From a bacterium (lineage in GTDB: Bacteria; Desulfobacterota; Deferrisomatia; Deferrisomatales; Deferrisomataceae): 64,000 bases of DNA. Shown here piece after piece: positions 39,086 to 47,363 of the stretch. The notes beneath the pieces are model-generated. The model was not told the DNA's origin and did no database searches. It worked only from the letters and a program-made list of their open reading frames with translations. The position numbers were made by a program, and so were the translations under genes. Within the stretch, counting starts at the first letter, position 1. Each line of letters begins with the position of its first letter. The stretch covers positions 1-64,000 of the forward strand of contig JALUTY010000013.1 of the NCBI GenBank assembly GCA_027021615.1, written 5' to 3'.

Positions 39086-39678
39086 GGCGCCGGCTCCCCG
39101 CGCCGGGCGAACTCCTTGCGCCGGAGCTCGCGGTACAGGGCGAAGGTGTCGGGCAGGGCGCGCTCGCCGAGCAGGTACTCCCGCAGGTTGCGTGTCGCCC
39201 GGTCCCGGCGCACCTCCTCGTGCTCGCGGAACGCCAGGGCGCCCGAGTGGCACGCCTCCACGCAGGCCGGAAGCCGCCCCTCCCGGACCCGGTGGGAGCA
39301 CAGGTCGCACTTGAACGCGGTCTCCCGGCCGCCGGGGGACGCGTGGGTCACCTTGAACGCGATGGCGTCGAACGGGCACACCATGGCGCACATGCCGCAC
39401 GCCTTGCACCGGGCCTGGTCCAGGATCACCGCGCCGGTGACCGGGTCGCGGGAGATGGCCCCGGCCGGGCACGCGGCCATGCACCAGGCCGGGTCGCAGT
39501 GCCGGCACGACACCGGGAACGCCTCGTGCTCCACGGCGAGCACCCGCACGTTGACCTGGGTCCGGCCGTCCCCCACCAGGTCCGCGAGGCTCCGGCTGGG
39601 ATGGTGCTCCACCGCGCACGCGATCTCGCACCCCTTGCACGCCACGCAACGCGTGTAGTCCACGAAGATCTTTCTCAT
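39082..39678 (-). CDS. cooF: CooF-like four-cluster ferredoxin
   Basis: 198 residues from the ATG at 39678 after GGGGAGGGAGCC. Four [4Fe-4S] Cys sets: CVACKGCEIAC, CRHCDPAWCMAACP, CKACGMCAMVCP and CDLCSHRVREGRLPACVEAC. It is the electron acceptor of CooS and would hand electrons to the downstream FAD/NAD(P) oxidoreductase. It starts 14 bp after the cooS stop. Confidence 0.9.
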   Translation of the reverse strand: MRKIFVDYTRCVACKGCEIACAVEHHPSRSLADLVGDGRTQVNVRVLAVEHEAFPVSCRHCDPAWCMAACPAGAISRDPVTGAVILDQARCKACGMCAMVCPFDAIAFKVTHASPGGRETAFKCDLCSHRVREGRLPACVEACHSGALAFREHEEVRRDRATRNLREYLLGERALPDTFALYRELRRKEFARRGEPAP

Positions 39679-39692
39679 GGCTCCCTCCCCGC

Positions 39693-41606
39693 TCACAGGC
39701 CGAGCCCGGCGCGCTTCTCGGCGATGATGGCCTCCATCCGGTCCGCGGCGGCCTTGGGATCTTCTTCCACGAAGAAGTAGCCGCCGAGCACCCCCTTGGC
39801 GTCCTCGGTCAGGATCTTGGTGACCGCGGGGCTGCCGAGGACCGGGGGCACGGGCCACAGGTGCACCGGCACCCCGGTGCCCACGAAGTAGGTGCCGATG
39901 GCCACGGCCTTCTCGGTGGTCCACTCGGGGGCCGAGCCCACCAGGGGCAGGGCGTCCACGTCCACGCCCAGGTGGTCGGCCAGGGCCCCGGCCAGCACGA
40001 GCATGCGCGAGCAGTCCACGCACGAGCCCATGTGGATCACCGGCGGGATGCCGAGCTGCTCGCACACCGCCTTGAGGCCCGGGCCGGCCTGCTCCCGAGT
40101 GGAGAGCTGCATCAGGCCGGCCTTGGCCGCCGCGATGGCCCAGCACCCGGTGCCGATCACCAGGATGTCCCGGGCGATCAGCTCGGCCGTGAGCTCCCGG
40201 TGGAACGAGTCCTGGCGCACCTTGACGTTGTTGCACCCCACGACGCCCACCACCCCCTTGATCGCGCCGTCGGCGATCACCTTGACCAGGGGCGCCACCG
40301 TGCCGCCCAGGGCCTTGAGGATCTCCTCCACGCTGAACCCCACCACGGCCTCCTCGGAGTGGGGCGGGATGTACACGCGGCCCCGGTTGCGGGCCTCGAA
40401 CGCGTCGATGGCGGTCTCCACGATCCGGCGGGCCACCGCGTCGGCCCGGTGTTCCTCGAACTGGATGTGGAGGGCCCCCGGGATCTTGGTCTGCTCGCTG
40501 GTGGTGATGAGCTTGGTGTGGTAGCAGGCCGCGAGGTCGGCCAGGGCCGGGTAGATGCACTGGACGTCCACCACCATGGCCTCCACCGCGCCGGTCATGA
40601 TCACGAGCTCGCTGTGGAGCTCGTTGCCGGCCACGTTCACCCCCTGGCGCATGAGCACCTCGTTGCCGGTGCAGCACAGGCCGGCCACGTTGATCCCCTT
40701 GGCCCCCTTGTCCCGGGCCCGCTGCTGCATCTCGTCCGACAGGGCGTGCTCCACCACCTTCTCCGACAGGATGGGCTCGTGGCCGTGGACGATGAGGTTG
40801 ACCATGTCCTCCTCGAGCACCCCCAGGTTCGCCCGCACGGTCTTGACCCGGGGGGTGCCGAACAGCACGTCCTGGAGCTCGGTGGCGATGAGGGACCCGC
40901 CCCACCCGTCGGCCAGGGAGCACCGCACCGACTGGAGCACCAGGGACAGGGGGTCGGCGTCGCACCCGAAGTGGGTGCGGTGGAGGATGTCCACCGACTC
41001 GCGGTCGATGCCCCGGGGCAGGAGCCCGTACCTGGCGCCGGTGGACGCCAGCAGGTCGTCCTCGAGCTTTTTGAGCCGCTCGAACCGCTTGGCCGGCATG
41101 TACGCCTCGAGGAACGCGATGGGCGCGTCGTCCTGCTTGCCGAAGCAGTGGAGCGCCGCGTCGGCCACGTCCCTGGCGACGTCCGGGAACGACCGGCCCT
41201 CGACCGCGATCCCGAGCTTCGCGGCCACCGCGGTGAGCTTCTCGGTGTCGGTGATCCGGTAGTCGGTCACCGTGCCCTCGGCCACCTCCTTGAGGGTGAG
41301 GGCCACCTTGCGGCCGTGGTCCGAGTGGGCCGACGCGCCCACCGCGGCCATGCGGGTCAGGTTCCGGGCCACGATGGTGTCGGCCGTGGCCCCGCACACC
41401 CCCCGGGTGGGGCCGTCGCCCACCGGGTCGATCCGGCACGGGCCCATGACGCAGATCCGGCAGCAGGTGCCGAGCTGGCCGTAGCCGCACTGGGGCTGCT
41501 GCTTCTCCAGCCGTTCCCACACGGAGTCCAGGCGGTCGCGCTCCGCGATCTCCAGCATCTCCACGCCGGCGGGGTCCGCGCTTCTCATTGGTGCCTTTCG
41601 CTCCAT
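39693..41606 (-). CDS. cooS: Ni-Fe carbon monoxide dehydrogenase catalytic subunit
   Basis: 637 residues from the ATG at 41606 after GAGGAGGTGACACC. N-terminal cysteines for the B and D clusters are in QCGYGQLGTCCRICVMGPCR. C-cluster ligands are visible in VHGHEPILSEKV (His), AGLCCTGNE, VVDVQCIYP, VVGCNNVKV, GTGCWAIAAAK and MGSCVDCSRM. It interconverts CO plus water and CO2. No acetyl-CoA synthase or CODH/ACS corrinoid genes lie nearby, so this is a monofunctional CODH. CooC/CooT/CooJ nickel-insertion genes are not in this window. Confidence 0.96.
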   Translation of the reverse strand: MERKAPMRSADPAGVEMLEIAERDRLDSVWERLEKQQPQCGYGQLGTCCRICVMGPCRIDPVGDGPTRGVCGATADTIVARNLTRMAAVGASAHSDHGRKVALTLKEVAEGTVTDYRITDTEKLTAVAAKLGIAVEGRSFPDVARDVADAALHCFGKQDDAPIAFLEAYMPAKRFERLKKLEDDLLASTGARYGLLPRGIDRESVDILHRTHFGCDADPLSLVLQSVRCSLADGWGGSLIATELQDVLFGTPRVKTVRANLGVLEEDMVNLIVHGHEPILSEKVVEHALSDEMQQRARDKGAKGINVAGLCCTGNEVLMRQGVNVAGNELHSELVIMTGAVEAMVVDVQCIYPALADLAACYHTKLITTSEQTKIPGALHIQFEEHRADAVARRIVETAIDAFEARNRGRVYIPPHSEEAVVGFSVEEILKALGGTVAPLVKVIADGAIKGVVGVVGCNNVKVRQDSFHRELTAELIARDILVIGTGCWAIAAAKAGLMQLSTREQAGPGLKAVCEQLGIPPVIHMGSCVDCSRMLVLAGALADHLGVDVDALPLVGSAPEWTTEKAVAIGTYFVGTGVPVHLWPVPPVLGSPAVTKILTEDAKGVLGGYFFVEEDPKAAADRMEAIIAEKRAGLGL

Positions 41607-41704
41607 GGTGTCACCTCCTCGTGCGGGTTCCGTCGGGCAGGCCGGGGAAGATCAAACCCCGTTCTGGGGACCGCTTCAAGGCCGCACTGGCCACCTGCGC
41701 CCAC

Positions 41705-41735
41705 GGCTGGTGAGGGGCCGCCAGGGGTTGGTGAG
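41705..41735. promoter_or_regulatory. Direct repeats spaced 21 bp upstream of cooS (candidate LytTR operator)
   Basis: GGCTGGTGAG (41705-41714) and GGTTGGTGAG (41726-41735) are direct repeats (9 of 10 identical) offset by exactly 21 bp, two helical turns. They lie about 100-130 bp upstream of the cooS ATG. LytTR proteins typically bind pairs of about 9-bp direct repeats with this spacing, and a LytTR regulator is encoded next door. Confidence 0.5.
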
Positions 41736-41750
41736 CGGCGGCGGCCGGCC

Positions 41751-42458
41751 TCAGCGAAGGCCCAGGCGGGAGAACAGCTCCGGCGCCCGGGCCCGGCTCA
41801 CGGGCAAAGGCAGGTCGCTGCCCCGCATGAGCAGGGTGTAGCCGCTGGAGCCGCGCACCACCTTGCGGACCCGGGCCAGGTTGGCGATGTAGCTGCGGTG
41901 GATCCGGTAGAACCGGTCGGAGGGGAGGCGCTCCTCCACGAAGCCCAGGGAGAAGTCGCAGAAGTACTCGCCCTCGGGGGTGTGCACCCGGGAGTAGATG
42001 TTGTCGGCCCGTAGGAACAGCACCTCGTCGGGGTCCAGCAGGTGGATCTCGCGGCCCGAGCTCACCGGGATCTTGACGAACGTGTGCTCCCGGTCGGCCA
42101 CGAACGGGGTGATGTCGTACACCAGCATGCAGTTGAGGGCGTCGGACATGCCCCGGTCCAGCAGGGGGATCAGCTTCAGGAACAGGTAGCGGTCGTCCCG
42201 GCCGTCGCCGATGCGCTTGAACGAGAACGGCACCTGGCGGCTCGAGTCCTTCATCAGCCGGTACATCTGCCGGATGCGCTCCCGGCCGGCCTCGTCGTGG
42301 AACCGCATGATGTCGCCCGAGAACACGTCGTCGCTTGTGATCCCGGCGAAGATCATCAGGAACGCCCGGTTGATGTAGCGCACCGTGAACCGGTCGTCGA
42401 ACAGCACGATCCCGGGGTCGGTGTTCTCGATCAGGCTCAGAAGGCTGTGTCGCTCCAT
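41751..42458 (-). CDS. RcoM-like PAS-LytTR transcriptional regulator (putative CO sensor)
   Basis: 235 residues from the ATG at 42458. Residues ~1-115 are a PAS domain (NTDPGIVLFDDRFTVRYIN, then CMLVYDITPF). Residues ~130-232 are a LytTR DNA-binding domain (EIHLLDPDEVLFLRADNIYS, DRFYRIHRSYIANLARVRKV, LPVSRARAPEL). This two-domain plan is that of RcoM, the haem-PAS CO-responsive regulator. His54 in IMRFHDEAGRERI aligns with the RcoM proximal haem ligand His74. I see no clear equivalent of RcoM Met104. It lies directly upstream of cooS on the same strand, with 21-bp-spaced direct repeats between them. CO sensing is inferred from architecture and position. Confidence 0.8.
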   Translation of the reverse strand: MERHSLLSLIENTDPGIVLFDDRFTVRYINRAFLMIFAGITSDDVFSGDIMRFHDEAGRERIRQMYRLMKDSSRQVPFSFKRIGDGRDDRYLFLKLIPLLDRGMSDALNCMLVYDITPFVADREHTFVKIPVSSGREIHLLDPDEVLFLRADNIYSRVHTPEGEYFCDFSLGFVEERLPSDRFYRIHRSYIANLARVRKVVRGSSGYTLLMRGSDLPLPVSRARAPELFSRLGLR

Positions 42459-42633
42459 GGGTCCACCCGGGGCGCGGGAAGGGGGCCGGATAGGCTGGGG
42501 CACGCCCCTCCCCGGGCCCCCACCGGCGGCGCCCACGGGGCCGGCCGTCCGGGCAGGGAACCCTGGGGAAGGGGAGCCGAGAGGAATCATACCGCGGCAG
42601 GGGCGCGCTACAAAGCGGGAAAGGGGTCCCCCC

Positions 42634-43812
42634 TCAAGCCCCCGGCCGCCGGGGGGCCGGCACCGCCAGGAGCAGGGCGGCGGCGGCCAGGGCCAGGGCC
42701 GCACCGGTGGCGAACGCCGCGGGTGCGCCGAAGGCCTTCCAGAGGAGGCCGAACCCCAGGCTCGCCGGCAGGGCGGCCAGGCCCACGGCACCGTGGTACA
42801 GGCCGTAGGCCCGGCCCCGCAGCCCCCGGGGGGCGAGGTCCGCGGCCCATGCTCGCTCGGCCGGCTCGGCGAGCCCGAAGTAGGCCCCGTAGGCCAGGAA
42901 CAGGGTCACCAGCACGGCCGGGGCCTCGGCCAGGGCGAACCCGGCGTACACGGCCGCGTACAGGGCCCAGGCTCCGAGGAGCGCCGGCCTGCGGCCGGCC
43001 CGGTCCGCGAGGCGCCCGCCCAGGAGGTTCGCCCCCATTTTCACCGCGTGGTGGGCCGACCACAAGAGGGCCACCCCGGCCGCCGGCACCCCCACGTCCG
43101 TCAGGCGCAGCAGTAGGAACGCGTCGGTGGAGTTGCCCAGGGTGAACACCACCAGGGCCGCGAGGAGCCGGCCGAACCCCGGCTCCATGGACCCGGCCAC
43201 CCCCGGCTCGGCAGGGGGGCGGGGAGCGGGGGCCGCCGGCTCCCGCACCCCCTTCACGATCACCAGGATCACCGCGGCCGCGGGCACGGCCGCGAGCAGG
43301 AACACCCCCCGTAGGGGCATCCCCAGGGCCAACAGCCCGGCCGCCGCCACCGGGCCGGCCACGGCGCCGGCGTGGTCCATGGCCCGGTGGAACCCGAAGG
43401 CCCGGCCCCGCCGGGCCGGGTCCACCGTGTCGGCGATCAGGGCGTCCCGGGGCGAGGTCCGGACCCCCTTGCCCACCCGGTCGGCGAACCGCAGGCCCAG
43501 CACCCCCACCCACGACGTGGCGAGCCCGATCAGGGGCCGGGCCGCCCCCGCCGCGGCGTACCCGGCCAGCACCAGGGGCTTGCGGCGCCGGACCCGGTCG
43601 GACCAGTAGCCGGACACCACCTTGAGGACCGAGGCCGTGGCCTCGGCCACCCCCTCGATCACCCCCAGGGCGGCTGCCCCGGCCCCCAGCACCCCGGTCA
43701 GGAACACCGGGAGCAGGGGATAGATCATCTCGCTCGACAGGTCGGTGAGCAGGCTCACCCACCCCAGGGCGATCACGGTGCGAGGGAGGCGGCTCGGGCT
43801 CGGTCGTGTCAT
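42634..43812 (-). CDS. MFS transporter
   Basis: 392 residues with about 12 membrane helices. Motifs are TVIALGWVSLLTDLSSEMIY in helix 1, VIEGVAEATASVLKVVSGYW and the MFS signature LRFADRVGKGVRTSPRDALI. The latter is typical of the bacterial MFS subgroup of unknown substrate that is common in deltaproteobacteria. The ATG at 43812 lacks a strong RBS; a TTG 18 nt upstream is an alternative. It is 175 bp upstream of the PAS-LytTR gene on the same strand, and no functional link is evident. Confidence 0.88.
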   Translation of the reverse strand: MTRPSPSRLPRTVIALGWVSLLTDLSSEMIYPLLPVFLTGVLGAGAAALGVIEGVAEATASVLKVVSGYWSDRVRRRKPLVLAGYAAAGAARPLIGLATSWVGVLGLRFADRVGKGVRTSPRDALIADTVDPARRGRAFGFHRAMDHAGAVAGPVAAAGLLALGMPLRGVFLLAAVPAAAVILVIVKGVREPAAPAPRPPAEPGVAGSMEPGFGRLLAALVVFTLGNSTDAFLLLRLTDVGVPAAGVALLWSAHHAVKMGANLLGGRLADRAGRRPALLGAWALYAAVYAGFALAEAPAVLVTLFLAYGAYFGLAEPAERAWAADLAPRGLRGRAYGLYHGAVGLAALPASLGFGLLWKAFGAPAAFATGAALALAAAALLLAVPAPRRPGA

Positions 43813-44351
43813 GGGGGCGGGCCGAGGCAAGGGTCGGGGAGCGGGTAGCAGAACCCCAGCCGGAGGAGGGGGGCAGGGCCCCCGTCGGGCGCACCGCAGG
43901 GCAAGGGGTCATTGAAGACCCGGGGGGCCATGCCCGGCGCTGGGGATGATGACCAAAACGTTATGACGATCTCGCGTGCATGCATAAATGTATAGTATGG
44001 CGCTATTCGATTCATTTTTGTCCCACAAACCACTCCCACCCTCTTCCCGCCCCTCCACCCCCCGGACAGATTCAAAATACATTTCAAACAGTTATGCGAG
44101 AGCATCCCCACCTCCTCCCCCTGGCACACCTTTTGAGTAGACCCACCCCTGAGTTCGCCAGGCCCTGCGCACCCTCTCGAACCGACTCCGCATGGCGCCG
44201 GGGCCGAGCCCGCGGCAGGCGTTCGCGTCCGGGGGGCCCCGGAGGGAAACCGAGGCCAGAGGTTGGCCCAGTCCAGGGCCCGCCACCCGCTGCCGGCCAC
44301 GGGGTGCATACCCCGCCGGGCCGACAGCCATAGAGGAGAAGGAGGAAACCG
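43813..44351. other. Divergent intergenic region upstream of the urea operon
   Basis: 539 bp with no credible gene. An AT-rich patch at about 43950-44100 contains TGCATGCA (43977-43984) and TATAGT (43991-43996). A sigma-54-like site is at 44121-44137. A GC-rich leader of about 200 nt with several inverted repeats precedes the urtA ATG. Confidence 0.45.
44121..44137 (+). promoter_or_regulatory. Candidate sigma-54 promoter for urtABCDE-ureDABCEFG
   Basis: CTGGCACACCTTTTGAG has a perfect -24 element (CTGGCAC) and TTGA in place of TTGC at -12, with GG and GA offset by 12 nt. Nitrogen-regulated control of a urea operon is biologically expected. Confidence 0.4.
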
Positions 44352-45659
44352 ATGCGGCAAGGGAGAAAACGTCTAAGAACCATGATCGCCACGGCGGCAC
44401 TCGGCGCACTTCTGACCGCGCCCTCTTATGGTGCCGCAGAGGAGGAGGTCATCAAGGTCGGCATCCTGCATTCCCTGTCCGGGACCATGGCCATCAGCGA
44501 GACCTCCCTGAAGGACGTCGCGCTGATGGCCATAGAGGAGATCAACGAGTCGGGGGGGCTGCTGGGAAAGAAGATCAAGCCCATTGTGGTGGACCCAGCA
44601 TCCAACTGGCCCCTGTTCGCAGAGAAGGCCCGCGAGCTGATCGAAAAGCATAAGGTTGCGGTCGTGTTCGGCTGCTGGACCTCGGTGTCCAGAAAGTCTG
44701 TACTCCCTGTGTTTGAAGAGCTCAACGCCCTCCTGTTTTACCCCGTGCAGTATGAAGGGGAAGAGTGCTCCTACAACGTCTTCTACACCGGGGCTGCCCC
44801 CAACCAGCAAGCGATCCCGGCTGTTGAGTACCTCATGAGCGAGGAGGGCGGTGGCGCAAAACGGTTCGTGCTACTCGGCACCGACTATGTGTATCCGCGT
44901 ACCACCAACAAGATCCTTCGCGCTTTCCTGCACCAGAAAGGCGTCAGTGACGACGACATCATGGAGATCTACACCCCTTTCGGGCACAGCGACTATCAAA
45001 CCATCGTCGCAAACATCAAAAGGTTCGCAGCAGCAAAACCGACAGCCGTCATCTCTACCATCAACGGCGACTCGAATGTGCCCTTTTACAAGGAGCTGGC
45101 AAACCAGGGGGTTCGGGCCGAGGATATCCCTGTCATCGCCTTTTCTGTGGGTGAAGAAGAGCTGCGGGGCATCGACACGGCGCCCCTCGTGGGTCACCTG
45201 GCGGCCTGGAACTACTTCATGTCCATCGACACCCCCGAGAACCGGGAGTTCGTAAAGAAGTGGAAGGCGTACGTCAAGAAGCACAACCTCCCCGGCGGCG
45301 ACAAACGGGTGACGAACGATCCGATGGAGGCCACCTACATCGGGATCAAGATGTGGGCCCAGGCCGTGCTCCAAGCAGGGACCACGGATGTGGACGCGGT
45401 CAGGCAGGCCATGGGCTATCAGACGTTCAAGGCACCTTCTGGGTATGAGATCCGGATGGACCCGAAGAACCACCATCTCCATAAGCCGGTCTTCATCGGC
45501 GAGATCCGAGAGGACGGCCAGTTCGACATCGTGTGGCAGACCGACGGCCCCATCCGTGCGGAACCCTGGAGCCCGTACCTACCCGACAGCGCCAAAAAGG
45601 TAGCCGACTGGACCTATCCATGGGTGTGCGGCAACTGCACCGAACCGAGATACAAATAA
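44352..45659 (+). CDS. urtA: Urea ABC transporter substrate-binding protein
   Basis: 435 residues from the ATG at 44352 after GGAGGAAACCG. A signal peptide (TMIATAALGALLTAPSYG) precedes a type-1 periplasmic-binding fold of the AmiC/UrtA family. Hallmarks are VGILHSLSGTMAISETSLKD, VFGCWTSVSRKSVLPVFEE, LLFYPVQYEGEECSYNVFY and NDPMEATYIGIKMWAQAV. It captures urea for UrtBCDE and is the first gene of a 12-gene urea uptake and hydrolysis operon. Confidence 0.96.
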   Translation: MRQGRKRLRTMIATAALGALLTAPSYGAAEEEVIKVGILHSLSGTMAISETSLKDVALMAIEEINESGGLLGKKIKPIVVDPASNWPLFAEKARELIEKHKVAVVFGCWTSVSRKSVLPVFEELNALLFYPVQYEGEECSYNVFYTGAAPNQQAIPAVEYLMSEEGGGAKRFVLLGTDYVYPRTTNKILRAFLHQKGVSDDDIMEIYTPFGHSDYQTIVANIKRFAAAKPTAVISTINGDSNVPFYKELANQGVRAEDIPVIAFSVGEEELRGIDTAPLVGHLAAWNYFMSIDTPENREFVKKWKAYVKKHNLPGGDKRVTNDPMEATYIGIKMWAQAVLQAGTTDVDAVRQAMGYQTFKAPSGYEIRMDPKNHHLHKPVFIGEIREDGQFDIVWQTDGPIRAEPWSPYLPDSAKKVADWTYPWVCGNCTEPRYK

Positions 45660-45664
45660 ACCGA

Positions 45665-45703
45665 CTCCGGCGCCCCCGGCTTTCCTGGCGGGGGGCGCCG
45701 GAG
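45665..45703 (+). promoter_or_regulatory. Intercistronic stem-loop between urtA and urtB
   Basis: CTCCGGCGCCCCC (45665-45677) and GGGGGCGCCGGAG (45691-45703) form a perfect 13-bp stem with a 13-nt loop, 5 nt after the urtA stop. No T-run follows. Such hairpins commonly stabilise the upstream message so that the binding protein is made in excess of the permease. Confidence 0.65.
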
Positions 45704-45724
45704 ACAGACCCGGTACAGAGGACC

Positions 45725-47362
45725 ATGTCCCTCAACAGAATCGCATCCATGGGCCTCCTCGCCCTGATCATCTCTCTCGCGTGCCTCGGCAACAGCACGG
45801 CAAGCGCTGCGGGCCTCAAGGAAGCTTTGCAGGGGTTGGGGGCAAAGAGCCGGAGGACCATTCTGCGTTCGATCAAGGTGCTGGGGGCCCTGGGAGACCC
45901 CGCCGCCCTCCCGGCCCTCGAGGCCCTCCGCGACAGGAAGCTTCGTGTCGACGAGCAGGGGCGGGTGTTGATACTCGACGGTGGCGGGGCCTTCGCCCGA
46001 GACATTGTGACCGGCGAGCGGGTGGCGGTTGGGAGCGGACGCCTACGTTCGCCCGTGATCAACAACCGGGTCCGCCGGGTGCTGCTGCCGGTCATCGCGA
46101 GGCTCCAGCTCTCCTCCTCCAGCCCCGAGGTCCGGTTGGCTGCTGCAAGGGAGCTGGCCAAACGACCTCGTCCGGACGCTGCGGGGGCCATCCGGGCCGC
46201 GCTGGAGGCCGAGCGGGACGACGAGGTACGGCAGGCGTTGCAGCTGGCCTTAGCCCAGATCGAGATCGACAGCCAGGACCCTCGCCGTCGGCTCTCTGCC
46301 GTCCGGACGCTCGGGGCTTCTGCCGATGCGAACGTCAGGGAGAGGCTGCGGCGGATGCTCCAGACGAACGAAGCCGGCGAGTTCACCATGGAGCCAAACC
46401 CAGAGGTGCGCGCCGCGGCCGCCGATGCGATCCGCACCATCGAACGGAGGCTGGCCCTCGTCTCTCTCTCCCGCAACCTGTTCTATGGGGTGAGCCTCGG
46501 CAGCGTGCTGCTTCTGGCAGCATTGGGGCTGGCCATCACCTTCGGCCTGATGGGCGTGATCAACATGGCCCACGGTGAGATGCTCATGCTGGGAGCCTAC
46601 GCCACCTTCGTGACCCAGAACCTGTTCCGCACCTACCTGCCGGGGTGGTTCGACTGGTACCTCGTGGCCGCCGTGCCGATGGCCTTCGGCGTGTCGGCCG
46701 TGATGGGAATGGTCCTAGAGCGGTGCATTCTTCGCCACCTTTACGGGCGACCCCTGGAGACCCTGCTGGCGACGTGGGGGATCAGCCTTCTCCTGATCCA
46801 GACGGTACGGTTGGTGTTCGGGGCCCAGAACGTGGAGGTTGCCAGCCCGACGTGGATGTCGGGGGGGACAGAGGTGATGCAAGGGCTCGTGCTGACCCAC
46901 AACCGCGTCGCCATCGTCCTGTTCGTCTTCTTTGCCGTGGCCCTCGTGTGGGTGCTTCTCCGCCGCACCCCGCTCGGTCTGAGGGTGCGCGCCGTCACCC
47001 AGAACCGATCCATGGCCGCGTGCATGGGGGTCTCGGTGTCACGGGTGGACATGTGGACGTTTGGGCTCGGCTCCGGCATCGCGGGGCTGGGCGGGGTGGC
47101 CCTGTCCCAGATCGGCAACGTGGGCCCGGAACTCGGCCAGGCGTACATCGTGGACTCTTTCATGGTGGTCGTGTTGGGGGGGGTGGGGAAGATCGCGGGC
47201 ACCGTGTGGGGGGCTCTCTGCCTGGGCGTGGTGAACAAGTTCTTAGAGCCGTACACGGGCGCCGTGCTCGGGAAGATCCTGGTGCTGGCGTTCATTATCC
47301 TGTTCATCCAGAAGCGGCCCCAGGGGATGTTCGCCCTGAAGGGTCGAACGGCCGAAGGCTGA
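45725..47362 (+). CDS. urtB: Urea ABC transporter permease UrtB
   Basis: 545 residues from the ATG at 45725 with AGAGGA just upstream. A signal peptide is followed by an extended periplasmic helical domain (about residues 25-250; EVRLAAARELAKRP, PEVRAAAADAIRTIE look HEAT-like), as in other UrtB proteins. Then comes a LivH-type permease with about eight helices (AITFGLMGVINMAHGEMLML, RAVTQNRSMAACMGVSVSRV). With UrtC it forms the membrane channel. Confidence 0.95.
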   Translation: MSLNRIASMGLLALIISLACLGNSTASAAGLKEALQGLGAKSRRTILRSIKVLGALGDPAALPALEALRDRKLRVDEQGRVLILDGGGAFARDIVTGERVAVGSGRLRSPVINNRVRRVLLPVIARLQLSSSSPEVRLAAARELAKRPRPDAAGAIRAALEAERDDEVRQALQLALAQIEIDSQDPRRRLSAVRTLGASADANVRERLRRMLQTNEAGEFTMEPNPEVRAAAADAIRTIERRLALVSLSRNLFYGVSLGSVLLLAALGLAITFGLMGVINMAHGEMLMLGAYATFVTQNLFRTYLPGWFDWYLVAAVPMAFGVSAVMGMVLERCILRHLYGRPLETLLATWGISLLLIQTVRLVFGAQNVEVASPTWMSGGTEVMQGLVLTHNRVAIVLFVFFAVALVWVLLRRTPLGLRVRAVTQNRSMAACMGVSVSRVDMWTFGLGSGIAGLGGVALSQIGNVGPELGQAYIVDSFMVVVLGGVGKIAGTVWGALCLGVVNKFLEPYTGAVLGKILVLAFIILFIQKRPQGMFALKGRTAEG

Positions 47363-47363
47363 C

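Noticed and set aside
39693-41606. Bifunctional CODH/acetyl-CoA synthase locus
   Set aside because: No ACS, corrinoid FeS protein or methyltransferase genes flank cooS; cooF and an FAD/NAD oxidoreductase do.
40000-42000. CooA (CRP-family) regulator expected near cooS
   Set aside because: No CRP-like gene is present; the adjacent regulator is PAS-LytTR.
43813-44351. Guanidine-type (ykkC) riboswitch before urtA
   Set aside because: Some GGAGGGAAACC-like similarity was noticed, but the conserved ykkC core could not be traced, and urt operons are not usual targets.
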